The position numbers and the translations under genes were made by a program. A stretch of 64,000 nt of DNA from Virgisporangium aliadipatigenens (GTDB taxonomy: Bacteria; Actinomycetota; Actinomycetes; Mycobacteriales; Micromonosporaceae). Positions within the stretch are counted from its first letter, which is position 1. Each line of letters begins with the position of its first letter. A model generated the notes under the pieces. It was not told the origin of the DNA. It saw only the letters and a list, made by a program, of their open reading frames with translations, and did no database searches. Of this stretch, positions 45,210 to 52,671 are shown piece by piece. The DNA is taken from positions 186,001 to 250,000 of the forward strand of contig NZ_BOPF01000006.1 in the NCBI RefSeq assembly GCF_016863615.1, read 5' to 3'.

Positions 45210-45703
45210 GGCGCGGCGCAGTCGTACTACTGGCCGGATGGCTATTCGCCGACTCCATGGTCGGCTTGGCGCTCGTCGGTCTGGCAAGCGAGCCCGGGCG
45301 CAGCAAACCGGCGGTCGCGGCGACACTCGCACCATCCGCTGGCCCGTCGGCATCGTCGCCCGTGCCAACGCCCTCAGACACCTCTCCGAAGGGTGTCCGG
45401 CCTACACCGATGATCGAACGGTTTCAAGTGAACGGCCGCTCGGACGACCAGCTTCGCGCGGAATTCCGACAACGGTACGCGAGACTGATCCACTCGGGTG
45501 GACGCGCGGCCTTCGTACTGACATTCGGAACGGCTCCCGTCGTCAATACCGGCACGGCCTTTGCGGAACGTGCCAACCGGTTGCTACTGGAGTCGGTGCC
45601 GGAGATTTTCCAGGGCTCCGCCCAGCGCAGTTTCTGGAAAGGCAACAACAACGGAGGCGACGCGACCGGCGTCGTGAGTGTCGAGCTGTACCTGTTCACC
45701 TGA
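45206..45703 (+). CDS. Membrane-anchored protein with OmpA/MotB-like C-terminus (cassette gene 2)
   Basis: 165 residues. One N-terminal hydrophobic helix (AVVLLAGWLFADSMVGLALVGL, 5-26), a Pro/Ser/Ala linker (35-65), then a compact domain. Within it FVLTFGTAPVVNTGTAFAERANRLLLESV (about 101-129) resembles the OmpA-like pattern of hydrophobic strand, T/N-G turn and RA-containing helix, suggesting a periplasm/wall-side binding domain. Pairing with the upstream two-TM coiled-coil protein recalls ZorA-ZorB or MotA-MotB. The OmpA assignment is a visual match only. Start GTG 45206 overlaps the previous stop. Confidence 0.65.
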   Translation: MRRGAVVLLAGWLFADSMVGLALVGLASEPGRSKPAVAATLAPSAGPSASSPVPTPSDTSPKGVRPTPMIERFQVNGRSDDQLRAEFRQRYARLIHSGGRAAFVLTFGTAPVVNTGTAFAERANRLLLESVPEIFQGSAQRSFWKGNNNGGDATGVVSVELYLFT

Positions 45704-45718
45704 CCGTAGCGAGGAGAT

Positions 45719-46384
45719 ATGACCGAACAAGTACTTCCATTCTACCTGGTGTGTGACGAGTCCGGCTCTATGGCGGCACTCATCGACATGATGAACAACG
45801 ATTTGCTGCCTGAGCTGCACGAGGCCATCGGTACCAATCCGGTGGTGGCGGACAAGACCAGATTCTCGATCATCGGGTTTGCGGACGATGCACGTGAGCT
45901 CCTTCCACTCAGCGACCTGAGCGAGGTGGATGACATCGAGGCCCTCATGGCGCGCGGTATGACCTCTTACACCGCTGCCTTCGACCTCCTGCGTGACCTG
46001 ATCGACCGCGATGTCGCGGCACTGAAGGCCGCAGGACACGTGGTCTTCCGGCCAGCGGCGTTCTTTCTCAGCGACGGGCAGCCAAGTGAACACGACTGGC
46101 AGGCCGCGCACGACCGGGTGGTTGACGCCAGCTGGAAGTACCGGCCGAACATCATTGCCTTCGGCCTGGGCGACGCCGACGCCGATACCATCTCCAAGGT
46201 CGCGACATTCAAGGCGTTTATCGCCGACGGGGCAGTCAGCCCGGCGAAGGCGCTAACAGAATTCGCCTCCGCATTGACTAAGTCCATCGTGAAGTCCGGC
46301 ACCACCGCCACCCCAAACCTGGTGAAGCTGCAGATGCCGGAGGAGATCGACGGCTTTACGGAATTGGCGGTTGATGCGCTGTGA
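45719..46384 (+). CDS. TerY-like von Willebrand factor A protein (cassette gene 3)
   Basis: 221 residues, a single VWA domain. The MIDAS motif is DESGSM (Asp13, Ser15, Ser17); the conserved Thr lies in ARGMTSYTAAF near 80 and the Asp in FFLSDGQPSEHDW near 117. LPFYLVCDESGSM followed by DMMNNDLLPELHEAI is the TerY-type start, in which the domain is close to the N-terminus and cytoplasmic. GAGGAG precedes ATG 45719. It overlaps the PP2C gene by GTGA. In TerY-P triads this protein is thought to organise or be modified by kinase and phosphatase. Confidence 0.88.
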   Translation: MTEQVLPFYLVCDESGSMAALIDMMNNDLLPELHEAIGTNPVVADKTRFSIIGFADDARELLPLSDLSEVDDIEALMARGMTSYTAAFDLLRDLIDRDVAALKAAGHVVFRPAAFFLSDGQPSEHDWQAAHDRVVDASWKYRPNIIAFGLGDADADTISKVATFKAFIADGAVSPAKALTEFASALTKSIVKSGTTATPNLVKLQMPEEIDGFTELAVDAL

Positions 46385-47286
46385 ACGATTCGACCATCAC
46401 CGAGCGGCGATCGGGATCCTGGGGCTTCGATTCCGAGCCGCTGCCGCCGTATCTCGGCCGTCCATCAAGGGCCGCGCTTGCCCCATGGGTCGTACCACCG
46501 ATAGATGGCACCTACGTCCCGGATACGGTGATCGACGCTACCCGGACCGGCCGCATCGAGCTACGTGCTGTCTCGGCGCGTGGTGGAGCGCACCGGTGCG
46601 AGGGGTCCGTACGGCAGGACGCGTTCGCACTTAGCCGGTCTCGGAACGGTCGCTGGCTCGTTGCCGCGGTGTGCGATGGTGTCGGATCCGCTCGTCTGTC
46701 CGACATTGGGGCAAGGGTTGCCGCAAACCGGGCCGTGTGGGAGCTGACCGAGTCGCTGTCGAAGACCGACAAAGATCTTCGACAGCAGCTCTCCAACGCG
46801 GTGCAGAGGACCACGACCGCGCTCCGGGCGGAAGCCATGAACCGTAGGAATTGCGAACTGGCCGATCTGGCCACCACCATCACCGTTCTTGCGATCGACT
46901 CCACGGCCGAGGCCGGCAGTCATCGTTATGTCGTCGGCGGCGTCGGCGACAGCCCGGTGCTCAAGCTCGGCGTCGGAGGGGCGCTGCGACCGTTGGCCCC
47001 GAAGGTCGCCGCAGAAGTGCACTCGTCGGCGACGGCAGCACTTCCGTGGCAAGCGGACAGTTGCAGCCACTATGCCGGTGAACTGGCGGTCGGAGAGGTT
47101 CTGTTGATCGCCACCGACGGGTTCGCGACGCTCGCGACGCAGGACGAGCCAGCTCGGTATTTCGGGGAACACTGGCGGGCACCTGTCGCTCCGGCCACCT
47201 TCGCCGCAGACGTCGAGTTCGTGGCGAAGAGCTACGACGATGACCGGACTGTCGTGGCCGTCTGGGCTACGGCCGGTCAATCATGA
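46381..47286 (+). CDS. PP2C-family serine/threonine phosphatase (cassette gene 4)
   Basis: 301 residues. The metal-binding motifs are VCDGVGSARLSDIGA near 97-111, VGGVGDSPVLKL near 186-197, LLIATDGFATL near 240-250 and SYDDDRTVVAVW near 284-295. An N-terminal extension of about 70 residues (WGFDSEPLPPYLGRPSR, PWVVPPIDG) precedes the catalytic core; such tails occur in PP2C members of TerY-P triads. GCEGSVRQDAF supplies the early Asp. GTG 46381 overlaps the VWA stop and the stop overlaps the kinase start. Confidence 0.88.
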   Translation: MNDSTITERRSGSWGFDSEPLPPYLGRPSRAALAPWVVPPIDGTYVPDTVIDATRTGRIELRAVSARGGAHRCEGSVRQDAFALSRSRNGRWLVAAVCDGVGSARLSDIGARVAANRAVWELTESLSKTDKDLRQQLSNAVQRTTTALRAEAMNRRNCELADLATTITVLAIDSTAEAGSHRYVVGGVGDSPVLKLGVGGALRPLAPKVAAEVHSSATAALPWQADSCSHYAGELAVGEVLLIATDGFATLATQDEPARYFGEHWRAPVAPATFAADVEFVAKSYDDDRTVVAVWATAGQS

Positions 47287-48221
47287 AGCGGTCGACGGTG
47301 CGTGCCGTTTCGGATCTCGGCCCGCTTGACAAGCTTGACGAGGGCGGACAGGGCAAGGTCTTTCGGCTGTCGAACCGTCCCGGTGTGCTGTTCAAGCAGT
47401 ACCTGCCCACCGTGCCGGTTGACGTCGGACGGCTGGCAGCACTGATCGAAGCCGGCCGTTCCATGCCAACGAACGACCGCGCCTACCTTCGGCAACGCTC
47501 CGCCATGCCCACGGAACTTGTCCGGGACGACTCGGGCCGATGCGCCGGCTTTCTGATGAACGCTGCGCCGGAAGAGTTCTGGGCGGAGGTAGGGAAGAAC
47601 GTCAAGCTGCTCGAGCTTCAGTATCTAGCGTTTCCTCCGAAGGCGAAGTGGTCGAGCATCGAACTGCTCGACTTGGAGGAACGGCTCGTGTATCTGCAGG
47701 ATGTCGCGCGACTCTTCGACACGTTGCACCGCAACGAACTCGTCATCGGTGACGTGAGTGCGCGAAATTTGCTGTGGAAACGGGATCCGGTGCCGTCGGT
47801 ATTTCTCATTGACTGCGACGGGATACGCAGGGTCGGCAACAACAGCGCCATACCGACGGTCGAGACGCCGGACTGGGATGATCCCACGATTGATGACCAG
47901 TACGCGAGCGTGGACAGCGACCGCTACAAGCTTGCGCTCGTCATCCTGCGGGTGTTGCTGCAACGGCCGAAGGCCAGGCCCGAGGATGCCGTCGACGATC
48001 CGTTCCTTGAGCGATCACCGGTTCCCCGACAGGCCAGGGAACTCCTTGCCAGGGTGTCGTCGGACGGAAGCGAACCACGCCCGACCGCTGCCGAGTGGCT
48101 CTCGGCCCTGGAGGGTCGGGACCGCATTACACTGCCGAAACTGCCGGCGGCGCGGCGCTCACGGGTCGGATTCATCAAACCGGCGGCGCGGCCAGTTATC
48201 AGGTTGTCCAAGCGACAGTAG
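47283..48221 (+). CDS. Divergent protein kinase-like protein (cassette gene 5)
   Basis: 312 residues. Gly-rich loop DEGGQGKVFRL near 19-29, ATP-binding Lys38 in LFKQYL, catalytic-loop equivalent VIGDVSARNLLW with Asp157 (Gly-Asp in place of His-Arg-Asp, Asn present), and metal-binding Asp177 in LIDCDGIRR (DCD in place of DFG). This form is typical of the helix-hairpin/TerY-P kinases. A short basic tail ends RPVIRLSKRQ. It closes the five-gene cassette; the next gene is on the other strand. Confidence 0.85.
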   Translation: MKRSTVRAVSDLGPLDKLDEGGQGKVFRLSNRPGVLFKQYLPTVPVDVGRLAALIEAGRSMPTNDRAYLRQRSAMPTELVRDDSGRCAGFLMNAAPEEFWAEVGKNVKLLELQYLAFPPKAKWSSIELLDLEERLVYLQDVARLFDTLHRNELVIGDVSARNLLWKRDPVPSVFLIDCDGIRRVGNNSAIPTVETPDWDDPTIDDQYASVDSDRYKLALVILRVLLQRPKARPEDAVDDPFLERSPVPRQARELLARVSSDGSEPRPTAAEWLSALEGRDRITLPKLPAARRSRVGFIKPAARPVIRLSKRQ

Positions 48222-48242
48222 TCCTGAGCACTCGGCGGTCGC

Positions 48243-48731
48243 TTACTTGCCCAGCACCTCTCCGGTGCCGCCGGCGAGGTCGCGCACGGCCGACAGGTAC
48301 TGCTTCATGTCGACCTGTTCGAGCCCGCTGCCGGCCACCACGGCGGTGCTGCCGACCAGCAGCACCGGGTACAGCTTCGCCTGGTCGGTCGCGTACGCCT
48401 TCGCGGTCTCCGCCGAGGTGAACCTCACGTAGATCGACTGCTGGCCCCGGTTGGGCAGCAGCTGGCTCTCGGTGAGGTAGCAGTCGAACTGCTTGAACTG
48501 CGTCACGTCGGCGCGGTACTTCTCGTCCACGCCGGTGGAGTTGTCGGCCCATTTGCCGATCGGGCAGTCCGGGTCCTTGGTGAGCCGCTGCAGGGTCAGC
48601 GCCGCGACGGCGTCGTACTCGAGCGTTCCACCGCCGGCGCCGTTAGCCTTCGGGGCCGCCGGGTCGACGTCATCGGTGCAGCCGGCGGCGAACAGTGCGG
48701 TGGCGAGCAGGAGTGCGGCGGCGCGTTTCAC
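48243..48731 (-). CDS. Secreted lipoprotein, hypothetical
   Basis: 162 residues from GTG 48731 (GAGGTGC upstream). Signal with lipobox LFAAGC, Cys18, then TDDVDPAAP. The mature domain has two further Cys (DPDCPIGKW and QFDCYLTESQ) that could form a disulfide, and ends with LAGGTGEVLGK. Not recognised beyond lipoprotein. G+C is back to the genomic level, so it probably lies outside the cassette even though only 21 bases separate the convergent stops. Confidence 0.75.
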   Translation of the reverse strand: MKRAAALLLATALFAAGCTDDVDPAAPKANGAGGGTLEYDAVAALTLQRLTKDPDCPIGKWADNSTGVDEKYRADVTQFKQFDCYLTESQLLPNRGQQSIYVRFTSAETAKAYATDQAKLYPVLLVGSTAVVAGSGLEQVDMKQYLSAVRDLAGGTGEVLGK

Positions 48732-48826
48732 GCACCTCAACCTAGCCCCGCCCGGCGGCCGTCGTGATCGCCGACAGCGGGCAGGAAGACCGCCCGCCGG
48801 CCGGTCGCGACCGCGCGATCGATGTG

Positions 48827-49501
48827 CTAGGAACGAGCGCTCCTGCTCGCGGTCGCGCCGGGACGGACCGCGTTGGCGAGATTGGCGGCCAGCTCTTCGC
48901 GATTCTGGTACGCCATCCGGTTCCAAGCGGGTTGGCCGGGTGCGGTGCGCCAGGACTCGCTCAGCGGACTGTTGTCGACGGTGTCGAAACCGAACTCGTC
49001 GTACAACCGCGTGACGAGCTCGACGGCATCGGGGAAGTTGCTCGAGACCGACAGCGCGATCCGGTCACGGGCGCCGGCGGGCCGGCCGGTGGTGAGAATC
49101 CGCGGCGCCTGGATGTGGGTGAACGCCTTCGCGACCTTCGACGTCGGCAGCTGCTCCTGGCGCAGCTCGTGGACCGTCTTCTCGCCCGAGTCGACGATCG
49201 GGAAGTGGCCGTCGCGCCAGATCATGTAGTTGTTGGTGTCCAGCACGATCTTTCCGGCCAGTTCGTCGACCGGCATGTCGTTGACGAGCTTGAGGGGAAC
49301 CGCCACGACGACGAAGTCCCCGGCCGCCGCAGCGTCGGCGGCGGTCGCCGCGGACGCCGACGGGCCGAGTTCGGCGATCAGGCCGGTCAAGGTCTGCGGG
49401 CCGCGCGAGTTGGCGATGACGATCCGGTATCCGCGTGCGATCGCGGCTCGGGCGACGTGACTGCCCACTTCGCCCGCGCCGATGATGCCGATTGTCGTCA
49501 T
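48827..49501 (-). CDS. NADPH/F420-dependent reductase (NAD-binding 2 / F420 oxidoreductase family)
   Basis: 224 residues from ATG 49501, preferred over GTG 49513. Rossmann start TTIGIIGAGEVGSHVARAAIARGYRIVIANSRGP (2-35), VVVAVPLKLVNDMP near 68-81, IVLDTNNYM near 89-97 and KAFTHIQAP near 128-136 are typical of the F420H2:NADP+ oxidoreductase-like family that also includes ProC-type folds. A perfect palindrome about 70 bases upstream suggests TetR control by an unlinked regulator. Substrate unknown. Confidence 0.85.
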   Translation of the reverse strand: MTTIGIIGAGEVGSHVARAAIARGYRIVIANSRGPQTLTGLIAELGPSASAATAADAAAAGDFVVVAVPLKLVNDMPVDELAGKIVLDTNNYMIWRDGHFPIVDSGEKTVHELRQEQLPTSKVAKAFTHIQAPRILTTGRPAGARDRIALSVSSNFPDAVELVTRLYDEFGFDTVDNSPLSESWRTAPGQPAWNRMAYQNREELAANLANAVRPGATASRSARS

Positions 49502-49573
49502 GGCTCGTTCCACCTACTTCTGAGCGGACCCGGCGGTCAGCTGTCGGTTGCAGGTCAACGGTAGCAAGTTTTG

Positions 49574-49585
49574 TACCGATCGGTA
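49574..49585. promoter_or_regulatory. Perfect palindrome TACCGATCGGTA, TetR-like operator
   Basis: A 12-bp perfect palindrome of the ACCGNNCGGT type commonly bound by TetR proteins, upstream of the reductase gene. No regulator gene is adjacent, so the site would be served in trans. Confidence 0.5.
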
Positions 49586-49609
49586 GGTGGTCCCTGTGGG
49601 AGTTCCCGT

Positions 49610-49695
49610 CGAACGTGTGTGAGCCCAGGGAGGTCAACAGGCCGAAAAACAGCCCTGAGCTCACACACGTTCGCGCTGAACTCACACCCGTGCGG
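49610..49695. repeat. Inverted repeat plus partial third copy of an intergenic motif
   Basis: Arms 49610-49630 and 49653-49673 (21 bp, one mismatch) enclose 22 bases; the core is CGAACGTGTGTGAGC. A related unit TGAACTCACACCCGTGCGG (49677-49695) follows at once and recurs at 34671-34689. This 300-base gap (49502-49801) otherwise shows only the upstream palindrome and a GC-rich stretch before the GlsB stop. Confidence 0.65.
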
Positions 49696-49801
49696 CGTCA
49701 CGGCGGTCGGGCGCCCGGCGGACGTGCGAAACGGAAGCCCGTAGAAAGAGCCGCACGCCCGTCCGGGGTGGCGACGGGCGTGCGGCCGGGGAGGAGCCGG
49801 G

Positions 49802-50074
49802 TCAGTGGGTGGCGCGCCTGCCCATGACGGCCGCGACGACGCCGACGCCGATCGCCGCGACCACCACCTGGATGGCGACCTCGCGCCAGTCGATGCCGGC
49901 CGTGTCGGCCACGCCGATGCCGCGGGCGATGGCCGTGCCGACGAAGGCCGCGACGACGCCGACGAGCATCGTCAGCAGGATGCCGATCCGCTGCGGGCCC
50001 GGTAGGACGATCCGGCCGAGCACGCCGATGACGAGGCCCACCACGAGGGCCGAGAGAAGTCCGCCGACAGTCAT
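49802..50074 (-). CDS. GlsB/YeaQ/YmgE-family membrane protein
   Basis: 90 residues, three hydrophobic helices: 3-22 (VGGLLSALVVGLVIGVLGRI), about 30-50 (GILLTMLVGVVAAFVGTAI) and about 68-85 (VAIQVVVAAIGVGVVAAVMG). G/A-rich transglycosylase-associated (Transgly_assoc) small membrane protein, often stress-induced. ATG 50074 follows AAGGAC. Function of the family is not settled. Confidence 0.85.
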   Translation of the reverse strand: MTVGGLLSALVVGLVIGVLGRIVLPGPQRIGILLTMLVGVVAAFVGTAIARGIGVADTAGIDWREVAIQVVVAAIGVGVVAAVMGRRATH

Positions 50075-50149
50075 GTCCGTGTCCTTGTGCGCGAGGGACT
50101 GGTACCCGAAAGCGGTTCCCGGATCGCGCGACGGCCAAACGTGCGGCAC

Positions 50150-50181
50150 GGCTGTGGGGCGGCCGGCACCGCCCCACAGCC
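50150..50181. other. 13-bp perfect stem-loop
   Basis: GGCTGTGGGGCGG (50150-50162) pairs with CCGCCCCACAGCC (50169-50181) around a six-base loop, followed by TCCCCTCCTG. It is terminator-like but lies between divergently transcribed genes, so it may end a small RNA or shape an upstream leader. Confidence 0.55.
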
Positions 50182-50193
50182 TCCCCTCCTGCG

Positions 50194-50267
50194 TGCCAGG
50201 CTCGGGATGGCATCACGGCCGGCGGCGGACGGCCGTGATGCGCGCTGGGGTGTTGCGAAGCCTGGCA
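50194..50267. other. Nested inverted repeats (two stems)
   Basis: Outer stem TGCCAGGCT (50194-50202) / AGCCTGGCA (50259-50267); inner stem GCATCACGGCC (50210-50220) / GGCCGTGATGC (50231-50241), both perfect. The combination can fold as a two-tier RNA hairpin or a DNA cruciform. Confidence 0.6.
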
Positions 50268-50492
50268 TCGGCGCCCACCGCGGTCAATATCTTTCGGGGA
50301 ACTTTCGGTCCTGGCGAAACGCTCTGAGCTGGTGGAAGGGCGAAAGTTTCTACGATTGAGGGGTGTCCTTTCCTGAAAGATTCCGGGCTTGTTGCGGGAT
50401 TGACGGACGTAAGTCCATACTCGGCCGGTCGAACGCGCGCGGCGGCGTGTGCGACGAGCATCCGCTTGTCACACCCCCCGGAGGAGCCCCGC

Positions 50493-51515
50493 ATGATCGT
50501 TTCAACCCGCCCGCTCAGGCGCCGGCTGACCACGCTGCTGGCCGTCGCCGGTGCCGTGATCGCCGCCGGCGCCACCGTGTTCGCCACCGGGACACACTCC
50601 GCCTCGGCCGCCGCCTGCAACGGATACGTCGGCCTCACCTACGACGACGGGCCGACCGGCAGCACCAGCCAGCTGCTCAACGCCCTGCGGTCCAACGGGG
50701 TGCGCGCGACGATGTTCAACGTCGGGCAGAACGTGGCCGGCAACCCCGGCATGACGCAGCAGCAGGTCTCCGCCGGCATGTGGGTCGCCAACCACAGCTA
50801 CACGCACGCCCACCTGACCCAGCAGAGCCAGTCGCAGATGCAGTCCGAACTGTCCCGCACGCAGGACGCCATCCGTAACGCCACCGGGCAGACGCCGCGG
50901 CTGTTCCGCCCGCCGTACGGGGAGACCAACGGGACATTGCGCGGGGTCGAGTCGTCCCTGGGCCTGACCGAGGTGCTCTGGGACGTCGACTCGCAGGACT
51001 GGAACGGCGCCAGCACCGCCGCCATCGTGCAGGCCGCCGGCCGGCTGCAGAACGGCCAGGTGATCCTGATGCACGACGGTATCCAGAACACCATCAACGC
51101 GATCCCGCAGATCATGCAGAACCTCACCAGCCGCAACCTCTGCCCGGGCATGATCTCGCCGCAGACCGGCCGGGCCGTGGCGCCCGACGGCGGCACGCAG
51201 CCCACCGGCGGCCCGACCAGCCCGCAGCCCACCAACGGCGGCGGGGGCAGCTGCACCGCGACGATCGTCCCCGGCACCGTCTGGGGCGACCGCTACAACA
51301 CCACGGTGAACGTCTCCGGCTCCAGCGCCTGGATCGTGACCGTCACGCTCACCTCGCCGCAGCAGATCAGCACGACGTGGAACGCGAACTTCACCTGGAG
51401 CGCGTCCAACGTGGCGACGGTGCGCCCCAACGGCTCCGGCAACAGCTTCGGCTTCACCACGATGATGAACGGCAACAGCGGCGCACGACCGAGCGTCAGC
51501 TGCCGCACGAGCTGA
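50493..51515 (+). CDS. Secreted polysaccharide deacetylase (CE4) with CBM2
   Basis: 340 residues. Signal peptide ends near residue 44 (HSASA). NodB domain: VGLTYDDGP with Asp51/Asp52, HSYTH with metal ligands His101 and His105, RLFRPPYGETN near 133-143, DVDSQDW near 162-168 and VILMHDG near 188-194, all catalytic blocks present. A Pro/Thr/Gly linker leads to a C-terminal family-2 carbohydrate-binding module (about 253-340: CTATI...YNTTVNVSG...WNANFTWS...SVSC) with the paired terminal Cys. Probably deacetylates xylan or chitin in plant or fungal biomass. Confidence 0.92.
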   Translation: MIVSTRPLRRRLTTLLAVAGAVIAAGATVFATGTHSASAAACNGYVGLTYDDGPTGSTSQLLNALRSNGVRATMFNVGQNVAGNPGMTQQQVSAGMWVANHSYTHAHLTQQSQSQMQSELSRTQDAIRNATGQTPRLFRPPYGETNGTLRGVESSLGLTEVLWDVDSQDWNGASTAAIVQAAGRLQNGQVILMHDGIQNTINAIPQIMQNLTSRNLCPGMISPQTGRAVAPDGGTQPTGGPTSPQPTNGGGGSCTATIVPGTVWGDRYNTTVNVSGSSAWIVTVTLTSPQQISTTWNANFTWSASNVATVRPNGSGNSFGFTTMMNGNSGARPSVSCRTS

Positions 51516-51547
51516 ACCGGCCGCGCCGGCGGTGGAAGAATGCCGCC

Positions 51548-52030
51548 ATGATGGAGGTGGTCCTCTCCACCGCCGGCGCGCTGCTCGGTGTCGCGCTCGG
51601 CGCCGCTCTCACCGCCCGCGCGCAGACCCGGGTCTGGCACCTCGGTGAGACGGCGCGGGCCACATCGGAACGCCGCCGCGTCTACGCCGACTTCCTTGCC
51701 GCGCAACGGCACTGGCGCGCCGCCGTCATGGATCCGGACGTGCACGTGATGGCCGCGTCGACGTTCTCCCGCAAGCCGCACGCGGACGGCGGGCAGGCCG
51801 CGCTGGACGTGCTGCGACTGCGGATGGAGATCGAACTGAGCGCCCCCTCCGCGCGGGTGCCCACGGCCGCGCGGGACGCCTACCGTGCGACCATCGCCCT
51901 GGCCGAGGCGCGCGCCGTGCACCCCGCGGGCGGTGTGCCGGAGGAGATCCTGGAGCGCTGCCGGCGCGCGGAGAAGGCGTTCGCCGACGTCGCGCGCGAA
52001 GAACTGGGCGCGGGGGCGCTCTGGAGCTGA
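51548..52030 (+). CDS. Hypothetical single-pass protein
   Basis: 160 residues from ATG 51548. N-terminal helix VVLSTAGALLGVALGAALTA (4-23) may span the membrane; the rest is helical, Arg/Ala/Glu-rich, with ERRRVYADFLAAQRHWRAAV and IELSAPSARVPTAARDAY. The pattern is common among unnamed actinobacterial proteins. Not recognised. Confidence 0.65.
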   Translation: MMEVVLSTAGALLGVALGAALTARAQTRVWHLGETARATSERRRVYADFLAAQRHWRAAVMDPDVHVMAASTFSRKPHADGGQAALDVLRLRMEIELSAPSARVPTAARDAYRATIALAEARAVHPAGGVPEEILERCRRAEKAFADVAREELGAGALWS

Positions 52031-52077
52031 CCGGCCCGGCATACTGAGCCGTCACTGTGCTGGCGAGAGGGGCGGCC

Positions 52078-52671
52078 GTGGGATTCTGGGGGACGTTCGT
52101 GGTGCACCGCGGCGCGCGGCCGCTGACGGGGTTCTTCGCCGACCTGGAACCCTTGCGGGGCGCCGAGCCGGCCGGCCGGCCCGTCGAGGGATGGTCGGTG
52201 ACGCGGGTGTTCGACTCCGACGGGGAGCTGCCGGAGGACTTCCTGACCCGGCTGCGGGACGTGACGGACGCACCGGCCCTCACCGCGCGGGTGCTCGACA
52301 GCAGCGCGGCGTACGTGTGCGCGGCCGGCGTCGACACGCCGCCGTGGCAGGTCTGGCTGCAACTGCAGTACGCGTTGGGCTATCTGCTGGCGCCGCCCCC
52401 GCCGTTCGACGAGGACGGCAACTATCTCGGACCCGACTGGGCCGACCCGGAGTACGAGGCCGCGAGCGCGGCCCTGGAGGAGCGGCTGCGCGCCGACGCC
52501 CCGGGCGGCGTCGAGGGTGCCGGCGCGGCCGTCGCGTGGGCCCGCGAGGCGGGTCTGGCTCCGGTCTCCGCCGAGGAGGTCGCCGCGCTGCTCGACAGCG
52601 AGAACGTCCTGGCCGAGGAGACGTTCTTCGCGTTCCTGGAGCGGCTCGGCGTCACGGCGGCCAAGCAGTGA
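52078..52671 (+). CDS. Hypothetical protein coupled to TerD-domain gene
   Basis: 197 residues from GTG 52078 (GAGAGGGG upstream). VGFWGTFVVHRGARPLTGF at the start and PPWQVWLQLQYALGYLLAP near 92-110 are notable; the C-terminal half is acidic and helical. No family is recognised. It overlaps the TerD-domain gene by GTGA, so the two products probably act together. Confidence 0.7.
   Translation: MGFWGTFVVHRGARPLTGFFADLEPLRGAEPAGRPVEGWSVTRVFDSDGELPEDFLTRLRDVTDAPALTARVLDSSAAYVCAAGVDTPPWQVWLQLQYALGYLLAPPPPFDEDGNYLGPDWADPEYEAASAALEERLRADAPGGVEGAGAAVAWAREAGLAPVSAEEVAALLDSENVLAEETFFAFLERLGVTAAKQ

Larger units (their letters stand above)
50075..50492. other. 418-bp hairpin-rich gap between divergent genes
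   Basis: No convincing gene. It holds two strong stem-loops (entries at 50150 and 50194), an AT-richer stretch near 50281-50400 likely carrying the deacetylase promoter, and a GGAGGAG ribosome site at 50480-50486. Confidence 0.7.

Noticed and set aside
43425-45703. Calling the cassette a Zorya defence system
   Set aside because: ZorC/ZorD or ZorE are absent, the first protein has two rather than three or more TM helices, and the OmpA match is weak; only the architectural similarity is kept as a hypothesis.
43281-48242. Integrated mobile element with att sites around the low-G+C cassette
   Set aside because: No integrase, transposase, tRNA gene or flanking direct repeat was found; transfer is suggested by composition only.
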